DNA of 20,970 nucleotides from a virus. The DNA is taken from positions 1 to 20,970 of the IMG/VR virus record IMGVR_UViG_3300006037_000047. The stretch is one strand, 5' to 3'. Under the pieces are notes generated by a model, which was given only the letters and a program-made list of their open reading frames with translations, was not told the origin of the DNA and ran no database searches. The translations under genes and the position numbers were made by a program. This document shows positions 1 through 7,962 of the stretch, one piece after another. Within the stretch, counting starts at the first letter, position 1, and every line of letters begins with the position of its first letter.

Positions 1-90
1 AATGCGGGCCTTTGGATTGGATGAAACGGATCCAAGACTTTTGTTAGGTTCAAGGGGTTATGGCAAGACAGACTATGTCACTATTTTGGG
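1..90. repeat. Terminal direct repeat (circular overlap), left copy
   Basis: These 90 bases are identical to bases 20881-20970. The repeat lies inside the terminase gene, and that frame continues without a stop when the ends are joined. It is therefore best read as the overlap left when a circular, circularly permuted or concatemeric genome is assembled, giving a unit length of 20,880 bp. A true biological terminal repeat in the middle of a terminase codon series is much less likely. Confidence 0.95.
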
Positions 91-1114
91 TGTTGCTTAT
101 GATATTTATTTGCACGGCACCGAAACATCTAACCTGATTATTTCTAAATCAAAGACTCGAAACAGTGCCATGCTGGCTGAAATTGCACTAGCTTTAAAAG
201 CCAATGGCGTCGAATTAGACAAAGAAAATTCAAGCTGCATCAGAGTTAAGGGACTTGTTGGAAAAGACCATAGTGCCGAGGTCTTGACGATTAAAAGCAC
301 GTTTCGAGGTCGTCACCCGAAAAGAATTTTAATGGATGATCCAGTGACAGAAGAGGATATTTCAGAGGCCATGCGGGTGCTGGTTAAAAGAAAATATGAT
401 GAGGCTTTAAAGCTATGCAAAAATGTTTGCATCATTGGCCAGCCAGCTCATGCCTTTGACTTGTATTCAGAATTAAGACCGACTCTTAAAAAATTAGAGG
501 TGCCTCATGGCCAAATCCCCGACCTCGATCACGATTTAAGTGCAATGCGTCTGGCTGGTGTCGATCAAAATTCGATCGAAATGAGTTATCATTTAAGAAT
601 ACCTGAAAATGGATCGAGCATTTTTGCAAACATCAAATATTGTGATCATTTCCCGATTGGTGACTCGGTCGCTTTTCTGGATCCAAGTGACGGTGGTGAT
701 TTCACGGCCCTTGCTGCAATTAAGGGTTTTATGGATGGCGTTGCTGTTCAAGGCCATGCTTGGAAAAAAGCTTGGTATCATTGCCTTGATGAAATTGTTG
801 AGCGTCTGGTCAAATTAAAAGTCAGAAAAATATTCTTTGAAACAAACTCAACAGGGAAACAACCCATTGGCCAGCTGCAAAAGATTTTAGCACAGCATGG
901 CATTGGTGTTGTCGGGGTTTTTTCAGATACAAATAAGCACTCTATCATCATGTCAGCGGGTTCATATTCACACATGATTCACTTGTCAAAAGAGTCTGAC
1001 CGCGCTTTCATAGATCAAGTTGTGAAATATGAATATAAATCTAAGCACGACGATTGTCCCGATTCAATGGCTCGGGGACTTGAACGGTTAGGATTATTAA
1101 GAGGCAAAAAATAA
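2..1114 (+). CDS. terL: Terminase large subunit, C-terminal 370 residues of a TerS-TerL fusion that begins at 20465
   Basis: ATP-driven DNA-packaging motor and nuclease. Joined across the circular end, the protein is 509 residues and this segment is its ATPase-nuclease part. Seen here: Walker A GSRGYGKT at residues 16-23 of this segment, a Walker B-like ILMDD at 109-113 followed by PVTEED, and the three acidic motifs of the RNase H-like nuclease: FLDPSDGGDFT near 226-236, FFETN near 280, and HDDCPDS near 350. All catalytic motifs of both domains are present, so the protein should be active. The apparent ATG at base 2 is an internal methionine, not the start. A coiled-coil gene and the portal follow, the standard packaging-to-head order. 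Confidence 0.95.
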   Translation: MRAFGLDETDPRLLLGSRGYGKTDYVTILGVAYDIYLHGTETSNLIISKSKTRNSAMLAEIALALKANGVELDKENSSCIRVKGLVGKDHSAEVLTIKSTFRGRHPKRILMDDPVTEEDISEAMRVLVKRKYDEALKLCKNVCIIGQPAHAFDLYSELRPTLKKLEVPHGQIPDLDHDLSAMRLAGVDQNSIEMSYHLRIPENGSSIFANIKYCDHFPIGDSVAFLDPSDGGDFTALAAIKGFMDGVAVQGHAWKKAWYHCLDEIVERLVKLKVRKIFFETNSTGKQPIGQLQKILAQHGIGVVGVFSDTNKHSIIMSAGSYSHMIHLSKESDRAFIDQVVKYEYKSKHDDCPDSMARGLERLGLLRGKK

Positions 1115-1125
1115 AAGGGGATCAA

Positions 1126-1344
1126 ATGGACAAAGAACTAGCTCTAATTTATGAATATAAAACAGCACCAGAGGCTTTAAAAAAAGCCGCTGATGAACAC
1201 CGCAAAAATTCAAACAAACTTAAAAAGCTAACCGATCAAATGAAAGCGTCAACAGAGGCATTAGATGCAGCAAAACGAGATTTTGAGGTATCTGCAAAAA
1301 CTCTTAGATTAGAGCTCAAGGCTTGGGAACCTAAGGGGGAATAG
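1126..1344 (+). CDS. Small coiled-coil protein between terminase and portal
   Basis: A 72-residue, Lys/Ala/Glu-rich protein that is almost entirely predicted helix, with heptad-like spacing through residues 10-65. There is no signal peptide or membrane segment. Its ATG has a strong site GGGGATC at 1117-1123, and its TAG directly abuts the portal ATG at 1345, so the two are probably translationally coupled. Position suggests a packaging or head-assembly accessory protein, but I do not recognise the family. Confidence 0.8.
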   Translation: MDKELALIYEYKTAPEALKKAADEHRKNSNKLKKLTDQMKASTEALDAAKRDFEVSAKTLRLELKAWEPKGE

Positions 1345-2391
1345 ATGAGTCTTTTATCGTTGATCGGTTTTGGGGGATCACAAAATCAAACCCCCGCATC
1401 TGAATTGCCACAGATTTTTGAATTTCCTTATTTTGAAAGGGACTTTGTCGAATCAGATGTCAAAAATATCTATTCGAGGATTTTGACTGATGTCTTAGAA
1501 CGTACTCAAGGGGTGCCAACAGACTCTCAAAATCTTTTGTGGGATAACTGCGTGGCTAGTGAATCATCTGATGGCCTAGTGACAATGCTGGCCAAAGCAA
1601 TGGTCGCAAAAGCTGACTTGTTTTTAGTTTATGAAAAGGCTTTAAAAGTTATCCGAAAAGCAACATCGACAGAAGAGGCAACAATCAAAGCCGACTATCA
1701 AAAGCAAGGTCAGTCAAAGATTGGTGTTTTTATCACGTTTAAAAACTACTCTCGAACTGACATGATGAAACTGTATTCATCGCTCGAATATTATACTGTC
1801 GCATCGCTTTATAAGCAGATGAATCTATCAAAAGCACTTCAATTAAAAATCACTGAATTAAGATCATCGATCGGGGATGCCGACGTTGCCGCGGTATATG
1901 CTCAAGCTGTTGCGATTGCAAATGCTCTGAAAAACGGAAAAGACGTGATGATAGATGCCAAAGACATCATCGAAATGGCCAAACCTGATTTGACTGCAAC
2001 ACAATCATCAATGGATTTCATTTCACAAAAAAGATCATTCTATTTGGGTTTGCCATCGTCTTGGATCACTGGACTTTCGAAAGCTGGTTTGGGTGACACT
2101 GGTGATGCAACGGCAAAAGATGTCGAGCGCGGTTTAAAAAATTATTATTTCGCTATCATCAAGCCAGTGATCGAAACAATTTTCGGTGTCAAAACAACAT
2201 TTAAAACCGAGGATTTCTTTGGCCTATCGACTGCGCTTGAGACCTTAAAAACCTTTGAGCTCACAACTGATGAGATTATTTCAGCTGACAACAAACGGCT
2301 AATCATCAATAAGATTTTTGCGTTGCCAGAGGATGCAATGGGTGACAAACCCGAAAAAATTAAAACAGTAACCCCGACAATTGGAGTTTAA
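1345..2391 (+). CDS. Portal protein
   Basis: The 348-residue protein sits where the portal is expected, after terminase and before scaffold and capsid. The portal is the dodecameric ring at the head vertex through which DNA enters and to which the tail attaches. The central part is helix-rich. The C-terminal third has an LGLPSSWITG segment near residue 235, then GDTGDATAKDVERGLKNYY and a hydrophobic segment around IKPVIETIFG. That arrangement (a Gly/Ala-rich turn, then a long helix with an aromatic pair and 'ikPvie') is typical of phage portals. It is short for a portal, in line with the miniature virion. The family call rests on position and pattern. SD AAGGGGG lies just upstream. Confidence 0.75.
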   Translation: MSLLSLIGFGGSQNQTPASELPQIFEFPYFERDFVESDVKNIYSRILTDVLERTQGVPTDSQNLLWDNCVASESSDGLVTMLAKAMVAKADLFLVYEKALKVIRKATSTEEATIKADYQKQGQSKIGVFITFKNYSRTDMMKLYSSLEYYTVASLYKQMNLSKALQLKITELRSSIGDADVAAVYAQAVAIANALKNGKDVMIDAKDIIEMAKPDLTATQSSMDFISQKRSFYLGLPSSWITGLSKAGLGDTGDATAKDVERGLKNYYFAIIKPVIETIFGVKTTFKTEDFFGLSTALETLKTFELTTDEIISADNKRLIINKIFALPEDAMGDKPEKIKTVTPTIGV

Positions 2392-2395
2392 AAAT

Positions 2396-2569
2396 ATGTA
2401 TGAAAATCACGGCACAATGAAAACATATCGAAAAGGATGCACGTGCAATCTTTGTCGTGCTGCAAATGCTTTATATCAAAAGCAATACCAGCAAAAACGA
2501 AAAGAAAAAATCAAGGGGGCCGAGCTTGAAAAAAGTTCTGACAAGACAACAGCGACGCAAAATCCATAG
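2396..2569 (+). CDS. Small Cys-containing phage protein (HGT...CxCxxC type)
   Basis: A 57-residue basic protein. It begins YENHGTMKTYRKGCTCNLCR and continues as a charged helix, AANALYQKQYQQKRKEK. The HGT-x-Y-x-x-G-C-x-C-x-x-C pattern recurs in small phage proteins of unknown function and suggests a metal-binding knuckle, although only three cysteines are visible. I chose ATG 2396 because GGAG at 2383-2386 is well placed for it. The longer frame from TTG 2381 would start inside the portal gene and has no good site. The gene lies 4 nt after the portal stop and its 3' end overlaps the next gene. Confidence 0.7.
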   Translation: MYENHGTMKTYRKGCTCNLCRAANALYQKQYQQKRKEKIKGAELEKSSDKTTATQNP

Positions 2570-2681
2570 GGACTTTTTAAAGGCCGAAAAAAAGAGACAA
2601 AAACAAATCCAAATGGGTGATGTTAAGAAATCTTTTTTTCAAAAGTTAAAGCATTTTTTTAACTTTGGGATTTGGCCTTGA
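2526..2681 (+). CDS. Small basic protein, TTG start
   Basis: A 51-residue, strongly basic protein (KKVLTRQQRRKIHRDFLKAEKK...) ending in an aromatic tail, FFNFGIWP. The start is inferred as TTG 2526 because AAGGGGG at 2512-2518 sits 7 nt upstream. A longer frame from GTG 2457 exists but has no site and would lie wholly inside the previous gene. It overlaps that gene by 44 nt and the next by a TTGA overlap, typical of a coupled head operon. Function unknown; the charge would suit binding to nucleic acid or to an acidic scaffold. Confidence 0.6.
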   Translation: MKKVLTRQQRRKIHRDFLKAEKKRQKQIQMGDVKKSFFQKLKHFFNFGIWP

Positions 2682-3163
2682 GCATTATTTATGATCCAAA
2701 AGAGACGCTGCAAAAAATAGCACCTCAAAAGAAAATTAAAAAGCTTTTGAAGTCTAATGTCTCTTTGAAAAAATCTGCATTGGCCTTTGTTGACTCGTTT
2801 AATTTTATCGATAAAAAAGCGGTGTCTCGAATTGCACTGAAAACGATAAAAAGCTATGAGGCTAGAATCGATGCCGATTCAGTTTCAAAAGATGAGATTT
2901 TAAAAGATCCAAAACTTTTGATCAACAGAGTTCAAAATGAGGTTGTCTATCAGATTTCGAATGAGATAAAAACAAAATATGCTGGCGAGTATTTCGAATG
3001 GTTACCGTCTGATGCAGATGAGCCAGATCCAGAGCACCAGTTAAACTATGGCAAAATATTTGTGATAGGCGAAATGGATTATGAGGGCCGAGAGTTTGGC
3101 ACCGATGGGTGTAAATGCGGCATGAGAATTTTAGTCAATGAAACCGAGTTAAAACTCGAATAA
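2678..3163 (+). CDS. Putative minor head protein, MuF-tail-like
   Basis: A 161-residue protein starting at TTG 2678, with GGGA at 2667-2670 seven nt upstream; the alternative TTG at 2672 is too close to the site. The N-terminal two thirds are helical. The C-terminal part has EYFEWLPSDADEPDPEHQLNYGK, then GREFGTDGCKCGMRIL. This Asp/Pro/His-Gln-x-x-x-Gly series followed by a Gly-Cys-x-Cys-Gly knuckle resembles the C-terminal end of Mu gpF-type head morphogenesis proteins. In those, the region is attached to a larger minor capsid protein that binds the portal. Here the larger part is missing, so this would be a minimal form. Family call is moderate. Confidence 0.55.
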   Translation: MSIIYDPKETLQKIAPQKKIKKLLKSNVSLKKSALAFVDSFNFIDKKAVSRIALKTIKSYEARIDADSVSKDEILKDPKLLINRVQNEVVYQISNEIKTKYAGEYFEWLPSDADEPDPEHQLNYGKIFVIGEMDYEGREFGTDGCKCGMRILVNETELKLE

Positions 3164-3177
3164 CAAAAGGAAACAAT

Positions 3178-3903
3178 ATGCACGGACAATCATTATTTTT
3201 TGGTAACAGGTTATATAAAATTTTAAGAGCACCAGAGGGTGATCCAGCGGGCGGGGGCGGGGGGAAACCAGCACCCAAGCCTGATGATTCAGCAAAAGAA
3301 CTTTCGGACCTTAAAGCGTCAAACGCATCGCTGTTAGCACGTCTTGATGCCTTGGAAAAAAAAGGAAATCCAACACCAACACCAACACCAGAGGACAAAA
3401 GTCTAGCTGATAAAGTTGAGGCCGATAGAAAAGCTAAAGAGACCGAGGCCGCAAAAACTTCAAAATTAGAAAAGGCCTTGAAATTCACGATTCAATCTAG
3501 CGATTGGGTTAAAACCAACGCATCGCTTCTACCTAAAAACATCGAGGGTATTTTTGCTCAAGCTGACAAAGAAAACTATTCATCAGCAATGGAAAAGGCC
3601 GATGCAATCAAGGTCGGTATCGTTTCAGAGTTTTTTTCTATTCAGGCTAATCTCGATCTATTAACTGAATCGCAAAAAAATTCACTTGATGATTTTAAAA
3701 AGTTGACGAAAACTGATAAGCAAGAGCGAGTTCAGTCGGTATATGATACGGTTTTCGAGCCAACATTTGAAATGCTAAAGCGTATTAAAAAAGCAGAGCA
3801 AATTTCAAAAGGTCTCGGGGATCCATCAGACTCTGAAAATGCTTATAAAGAAAAAATGAAAGCAATTTCTAGAAAACACTATCTAGGGGAGAAAAAATCA
3901 TGA
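3178..3903 (+). CDS. Capsid scaffolding protein
   Basis: A 241-residue, charged, mostly helical protein immediately before decoration and capsid genes, as scaffolds usually are. Features in order: residues 20-45 are Gly/Pro-rich and disordered (a run of five glycines, then PAPKPDD); 45-62 and 72-105 look like coiled coil separated by a PTPTPTP linker; the rest is helical, with a basic C-terminal tail (KAISRKHYLGEKKS) of the kind scaffolds use to touch the coat. No serine-protease motif is visible, so maturation cleavage is not supported. The stop overlaps the next start as ATGA. Confidence 0.75.
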   Translation: MHGQSLFFGNRLYKILRAPEGDPAGGGGGKPAPKPDDSAKELSDLKASNASLLARLDALEKKGNPTPTPTPEDKSLADKVEADRKAKETEAAKTSKLEKALKFTIQSSDWVKTNASLLPKNIEGIFAQADKENYSSAMEKADAIKVGIVSEFFSIQANLDLLTESQKNSLDDFKKLTKTDKQERVQSVYDTVFEPTFEMLKRIKKAEQISKGLGDPSDSENAYKEKMKAISRKHYLGEKKS

Positions 3904-4319
3904 GTCATAATGCCGCAAAAGTTTTATTAGGTGCTATCCGTTCAAGCTTTAAAGTTGTTGATAACAAAGTCGGCACTGTTGCCGCTGGTTTAATTGCACG
4001 TCTAAAATCTGATGGCACGGTGACAACCGCTGCAGCTGATGGGTTACCTCTTGGTATTTCATTAGGAAAAGATTTAAGCGATGCGGGCCGCATGAATATT
4101 TGCCGCTCTGGTTTAGGCGTTCCTTTGATTTTAACTGCAGCTTTCACACCAACAGTCGGTGCACAAGTTCATATTTCAGACACAACAGGAAAAGGTATTG
4201 CATCAGGCGCGGGCGCGACTGGTATGAACGCTGTATATGCATCTGGTGTTTTGACTGGTGTTAAAGAGGATGGCACGACTGACAACGTGGCTTTGATTGA
4301 CTTTCAAGGCGGCTTATAA
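3900..4319 (+). CDS. Head decoration (capsid-stabilising) protein
   Basis: A 139-residue Gly/Ala/Val/Thr-rich beta protein: VAAGLIARLKSDGTVTTAAADG, then LPLGISLGKDLSDAGRMNICRSG, then VGAQVHISDTTGKG. This pattern is typical of gpD/DUF2190-like decoration proteins that trimerise on the mature head. It starts with ATGA overlapping the scaffold stop, preceded by AGGGGAG. The frame is clean and has no signal peptide. Confidence 0.75.
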   Translation: MSHNAAKVLLGAIRSSFKVVDNKVGTVAAGLIARLKSDGTVTTAAADGLPLGISLGKDLSDAGRMNICRSGLGVPLILTAAFTPTVGAQVHISDTTGKGIASGAGATGMNAVYASGVLTGVKEDGTTDNVALIDFQGGL

Positions 4320-4321
4320 AA

Positions 4322-4483
4322 ATGGCTCGAGCTAGTCGCAAACCTGAAACAGAAAAGGAAACTGCACCAGTCGAAAAGCCTGTTGCAGTCGAGCCTAAAA
4401 CTGAATCGGTTAAAACTGAAACACAAAAGGCCGAGCATACTGGTATGTCAGGCCATAACAAATTTTCTAAATTTAAAAAATAA
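4322..4483 (+). CDS. 53-residue Lys/Glu/Pro-rich linker protein before the capsid gene
   Basis: Reading from ATG 4322 gives a 53-residue, low-complexity, probably disordered protein rich in Lys, Glu, Thr and Pro. It ends SGHNKFSKFKK; short basic tails with a K-F-x-K-F pattern are often seen on small proteins next to phage capsid genes. It fills the gap between decoration and major capsid exactly: 2 nt after one stop and 9 nt before the next ATG. That placement and the codon style support a real gene. Function unknown; a capsid-associated role is inferred from position only. Confidence 0.6.
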   Translation: MARASRKPETEKETAPVEKPVAVEPKTESVKTETQKAEHTGMSGHNKFSKFKK

Positions 4484-4492
4484 GGGGATCAC

Positions 4493-5359
4493 ATGACAAA
4501 TAAAATCGCGTTAAGAAGTGTTGAAGAGTTTATGCAAGGTTACACACCAGCATACAACCCAATTTTGCCACTGTTTTTGAGCATTGCTCAACAGTACAGC
4601 GTTGAGGCTGGCAAGATCGATTTTAAACGTGCTGACACTGTCGGGGATATCCGTGCAAAAATGGTCGGCCCTAAAGACACTGAAATGCATCAAATTCACT
4701 CAAAAGAGGGCACAAAGACTTTTAAAAAATATTTCTTTGGTGCTCAATATATCCAAAGTCAATTACAAGACCAAAAGGGATATGAGGATGTTGTTGGTCA
4801 AGTTTTAGATGAACACAACAAACAAGCTGATGAATTATTTTTATTAGGCGAGGGAACATCTGCATCAACAATGATCAATAACGGTCTTTATTGGTCAGAC
4901 GATGCAAACTACGTTTTAAAAACGTCTTATGAAGTCGCTAAAGATGCGAACGGAAAGCATTTAGCTGACCTGTACACAAAAATCGTTTCAATCGTTCAAG
5001 ATGCAGACGAAGTTGACGGTCAAAAATTAGTTATTGTTTATGGCTCGGACATGATCACAAAATACAACGGTCTTTTGACTGACACATCAACAGCCTTGAG
5101 CAAGGTTTTATCTGATGCGTTGCCAAATGTTTCGTTTGCGAAAATGCCAGCATCAATCACACCGTCAAATGCAAACGGCTTTATCGTGATCAACTTAAAT
5201 CAAACTAAATTGCACTACACGTTGCTACCAGCTATCAAAGGTCAAGGCATCAATGAAGAGAAAATGTATGCTTGGACTAATTTCTTGATGGGTTCATCAA
5301 TGTTAGAAGTCTTAGCTTTGGGCGGTGTTATCAGACAACCGTTAACATTTGCAGCTTAA
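4493..5359 (+). CDS. Major capsid protein
   Basis: A 288-residue protein with the features of an HK97-fold coat protein: an N-terminal helical region, a beta segment KKYFFGAQYIQSQLQD near 77-92, an ADELFLLGEG motif followed by a 'nNGLYWSDD' turn near 113-136, and a C-terminal beta region LEVLALGGVIRQPLTFA. It is short for the fold and has no obvious prodomain or cleavage site. The ribosome site GGGGATC is strong, and the gene is closed by a terminator at 5421-5451, consistent with high expression of one abundant protein. Confidence 0.85.
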   Translation: MTNKIALRSVEEFMQGYTPAYNPILPLFLSIAQQYSVEAGKIDFKRADTVGDIRAKMVGPKDTEMHQIHSKEGTKTFKKYFFGAQYIQSQLQDQKGYEDVVGQVLDEHNKQADELFLLGEGTSASTMINNGLYWSDDANYVLKTSYEVAKDANGKHLADLYTKIVSIVQDADEVDGQKLVIVYGSDMITKYNGLLTDTSTALSKVLSDALPNVSFAKMPASITPSNANGFIVINLNQTKLHYTLLPAIKGQGINEEKMYAWTNFLMGSSMLEVLALGGVIRQPLTFAA

Positions 5360-5420
5360 TTTTAAAAAGAAATAGGCAATGGGGCCGCAAGGTTGATCCA
5401 AGCCGATAAAATACGGGTTT

Positions 5421-5451
5421 AACCCCGCTCTAAAAAGGGGCGGGGTTTTTT
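5421..5451 (+). terminator. Rho-independent terminator after the major capsid gene
   Basis: An 8-bp perfect stem, AACCCCGC (5421-5428) with GCGGGGTT (5440-5447), has an 11-nt loop and runs into six T's (5446-5451). It lies 60 nt after the capsid stop and 14 nt before the next gene, so it separates head from tail genes. No good promoter is visible between it and 5465; the tail genes may depend on read-through or antitermination. Confidence 0.85.
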
Positions 5452-5464
5452 ATTTGGGGATCAA

Positions 5465-5722
5465 ATGAGGGATTTTTTAAACGGCATTTTGACTTTTATT
5501 GTTGCAACATCTTTGACAGATGATGAGTTTGACACTGTTCAATCTACTATAACAATCTATGATCAAAGCACCTATGATGATTTGGCTCGTATTCTGCAGT
5601 CACGTGAATCAGTTTCAGTATATCAAGACAGACTCTTAAATTTTTATTTGGCAAAAGGGGTTGATGTTGCACCGAAATCAACAGCGAAATCTAATATTTT
5701 GATCGGCTCGGTTTTGTCTTGA
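5465..5722 (+). CDS. Putative head-tail connector protein
   Basis: An 85-residue protein with helical segments and a Ser/Leu C-terminus, directly after the capsid and before the neck proteins. In this position small helical proteins usually form the first ring under the portal. The start has GGGGATC two nt upstream. The stop overlaps the next start as TTGA. No specific family is recognised, so function rests on gene order. Confidence 0.6.
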   Translation: MRDFLNGILTFIVATSLTDDEFDTVQSTITIYDQSTYDDLARILQSRESVSVYQDRLLNFYLAKGVDVAPKSTAKSNILIGSVLS

Positions 5723-6201
5723 AAGTAGAGCTTTCGAAATACTTTGTTAAAAAGCTATCTGGTCAGATTGAAAAATATCAATTTGATGTCGGGGTTTTAA
5801 ATGATGGCCCTCACTATGAGGCCAAAAATGAGCTCACAACTTATGCGGGCGGCCCTGTTTTAAAAAAGTCTCGGGTTAAATCTGGACTCTCAACAGGTGA
5901 GGTTTTAGTCGAAAATCAACAGCGTCTAAACATCAATCTTTTATCAAGACCATTTCAGGAAAAAAACTCTGATATTTTGAGATTCACAAAAGCATTTTTA
6001 GAGCTTGTTGCATCAGGAAAGGGCAGCATCAAGAGAGTTGAAAATCTGTTGCAAGCCATTGTTAGAAATCCAATACTAAATGAGGAGTACGGATCAAACA
6101 AAGCGTCAACAGCTGATGCCAAAGGTTTTGACCGTCACTTATTTGCGACTGGCCAGATGTTTAAAGCTATTTTAGCGAGGGCAACACGTGTTCGAAAATG
6201 A
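5719..6201 (+). CDS. Putative neck / tail-completion protein
   Basis: A 160-residue protein starting at TTG 5719, overlapping the previous stop. The pattern VGVLNDGPHY near residues 25-34, RPFQEKNSD near 77-85 and the C-terminal RNPILNEEYGSN...KGFDRHLFATGQMFKAI is found in phage virion-morphogenesis proteins between capsid and sheath (neck or tail-completion class, loosely HK97 gp10-like). It would join the filled head to the tail. The basic C-terminus (RATRVRK) overlaps the next gene's GTG start. Confidence 0.6.
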   Translation: MKVELSKYFVKKLSGQIEKYQFDVGVLNDGPHYEAKNELTTYAGGPVLKKSRVKSGLSTGEVLVENQQRLNINLLSRPFQEKNSDILRFTKAFLELVASGKGSIKRVENLLQAIVRNPILNEEYGSNKASTADAKGFDRHLFATGQMFKAILARATRVRK

Positions 6202-6595
6202 TCTTAAATCTAAACTTTTAAAAATATTCAACTGCAAAAAAGTCAGTTTTGATCAACCTAGCAATATGCGTGAACAAGAGTGCCTATTTGTCGAAATCGA
6301 GGTCGCTAATAACACTGTCAAAGACGGTCGTGTGTTTTCAAAGGTTAGTGGCAAGGCCATCATGTTTGGCAACAATGAAAAACTACCATTTGGTTACTTT
6401 TCAAAACGCATTGCGAAATCAAACCCCGAGGACACAAAGCCATTTTTTTTCTTTGATATAGAGTCAAACACAAAGCGGTATCAAGATATCGTCGAGCGTG
6501 GTTTTTCATTCATTTATTTTTTTAATAGTCAATTCGATCCCGAAACAGGTACGATTGACAGTGTAAACTTTACAACAACAACCGAGGAGATTTAA
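6188..6595 (+). CDS. Putative tail terminator protein
   Basis: A 135-residue protein starting at GTG 6188, inside the end of the previous gene. It is alternating beta: LFVEIEVANNTVKDGRVFSKVSG near 33-55, LPFGYFSKRI near 65-75, then PFFFFDIESNTKRYQDI and FIYFFNSQFDPETG. Its size and its position immediately before the sheath match the tail-terminator (gpU-like) class that caps the tube and meets the neck. The DxETG end resembles proteins seen at this place in small myophages. No enzymatic motifs are seen. Confidence 0.6.
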   Translation: MFENDLKSKLLKIFNCKKVSFDQPSNMREQECLFVEIEVANNTVKDGRVFSKVSGKAIMFGNNEKLPFGYFSKRIAKSNPEDTKPFFFFDIESNTKRYQDIVERGFSFIYFFNSQFDPETGTIDSVNFTTTTEEI

Positions 6596-6599
6596 AACA

Positions 6600-7529
6600 A
6601 TGAATATTCTACTTGATTATTTTTTTCCAATCACAGCGATTTCACCAACCCCTCAAGCGTCAACAGCCTATTTAAAACAGGTCTGCATCATTGTCAGTCC
6701 AAAGGGCGCGGTCCCGACAGGAGTCGCAACCCTATGTACTTCTATGATTCAGGTCGCAGCTTTGACAGACAATACAGAGGCTCAACAGTTGTTTGATGCT
6801 GGAATGTCTCGAGTTTATGTCATGCCATCAGATGATCTTGATTTAGCAGATGCTTTAGCTGATTATGGCTCTGACTTCTTTACAGTTTTAATTTCAAGTG
6901 ATTTTGTTGACGCTGATGTGACTGCGATGACTTTAGGCGCTTTCAAAGGCGTTGTTGGGGTGTCATCTGACTCTGATGTGTTTTTAGCGGTCCAGTCAGT
7001 CATTGAAAATCGAGCTGCATTTCATACTACAACTGGCAACAAAGCCAAAAATATGTTCTATGCTTTCGGGAAATTGCTTTCAAATTCACTTAACTGGACC
7101 AATCAGCAATACATCACAATGCCTTTTGCTGATGATGTTGCAACGCTTGGGGATGCCAACACATTATTTGACGATAAAATTTCATTTGTTTTAAATGACA
7201 GTGAATTTGGAAAGCGTCTAGGATTGTTTGCGGCTGGATCAAAGGCAATTGTCCAGCCTTATATCACTCGAAATTTAGAAATCGATATCCAATCAAAAGC
7301 CTTGTCGTATATCTCGGGAAATCAACCGAACTACACAAAAAAACAGGCGGCTTTACTTGAGGATGAACTGCAAAAAGTGATTGAAAGTTATATCCAAAAA
7401 GAATGGATTGAGGCGGGCGTTGTTGAGGTTAAACTCGAGCAAGAAAACTTTGTTGCGTCGGGATATATCAACATCAGTGAGCCAAAAGCTTTATGGCGTA
7501 TCTTTGGTGAAATTAGACAAACTTTATAA
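6600..7529 (+). CDS. Contractile tail sheath protein (short form)
   Basis: A 309-residue protein directly before the tube gene, the normal order in contractile tails. The middle is an alpha/beta region with strand-like segments (VYVMPSD, FFTVLISSDF, FKGVVGVSSD). The C-terminal domain (RNLEIDIQSKALSYI...LEDELQKVIESYIQKEWIEAG...VEVKLEQENFVASGYINIS) matches the conserved inner sheath domain: a long helix after a beta hairpin and a final edge strand that links neighbouring subunits. Sheaths of larger myophages are commonly 350-660 residues, so this is minimal, lacking outer decoration domains. GGAG is upstream of the ATG. Confidence 0.8.
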   Translation: MNILLDYFFPITAISPTPQASTAYLKQVCIIVSPKGAVPTGVATLCTSMIQVAALTDNTEAQQLFDAGMSRVYVMPSDDLDLADALADYGSDFFTVLISSDFVDADVTAMTLGAFKGVVGVSSDSDVFLAVQSVIENRAAFHTTTGNKAKNMFYAFGKLLSNSLNWTNQQYITMPFADDVATLGDANTLFDDKISFVLNDSEFGKRLGLFAAGSKAIVQPYITRNLEIDIQSKALSYISGNQPNYTKKQAALLEDELQKVIESYIQKEWIEAGVVEVKLEQENFVASGYINISEPKALWRIFGEIRQTL

Positions 7530-7542
7530 AGGGGATTAGACA

Positions 7543-7962
7543 ATGACTTTTAAAATTTACAACTGCGATTTTGGTATCAAAAGAAATGGTGTCAACTATG
7601 ATTTCGAACACGTTGCAGAGGTTCAAATTGAAGATCCAGAGCGAAACCGTTTAACACGTGGATCAAATGCCAGCAATAAAACTGGCTTGGTCTATAAAGA
7701 CGGCCTTAAAGATCCAAAGCGTTGGACAATCCCAATCTTAAATATGTCTGCAGCTTTAAAATCTGTTTTAGATGAGGTTTATAAAAGCCAAGAGCGCATA
7801 GAGGTGTATTGTATTGACCGAGTTGATGGCTCGAGCAAGATGGCCAAAAATGCCATTTTATCAAATAAGCCGCAACAGCTGACAATCGATGAATCAGCTG
7901 AATCAATGAACGTGAGTTTGGAGTTTGAAACTTTCGATTCAAGTGAGGTTCATAAATCGTGA
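7543..7962 (+). CDS. Tail tube protein
   Basis: A 139-residue, beta-rich protein after the sheath. The N-terminus reads FKIYNCDFGIKRNGVNYDF and the centre DPERNRLTRGSNASNKTG, then LKDPKRWTIPILNMSAALKS, the central helix of the tube fold. The C-terminus has NKPQQLTIDESAESMNVSLEFETF, a final strand pair. Such proteins polymerise as hexameric rings inside the sheath. Upstream is AAAGGGGATTAGACA. The stop overlaps the next start as GTGA. Confidence 0.8.
   Translation: MTFKIYNCDFGIKRNGVNYDFEHVAEVQIEDPERNRLTRGSNASNKTGLVYKDGLKDPKRWTIPILNMSAALKSVLDEVYKSQERIEVYCIDRVDGSSKMAKNAILSNKPQQLTIDESAESMNVSLEFETFDSSEVHKS

Noticed and set aside
1-90. Biological direct terminal repeat of a linear genome
   Set aside because: It lies inside the terminase coding sequence and is short and arbitrary in place; an assembly overlap of a circular or permuted genome explains it better.
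3135-3488. 117-residue minus-strand frame opposite the scaffold gene
   Set aside because: It mirrors the Gly/Pro/Lys-rich codons of the scaffold gene and has no ribosome site; a shadow frame.
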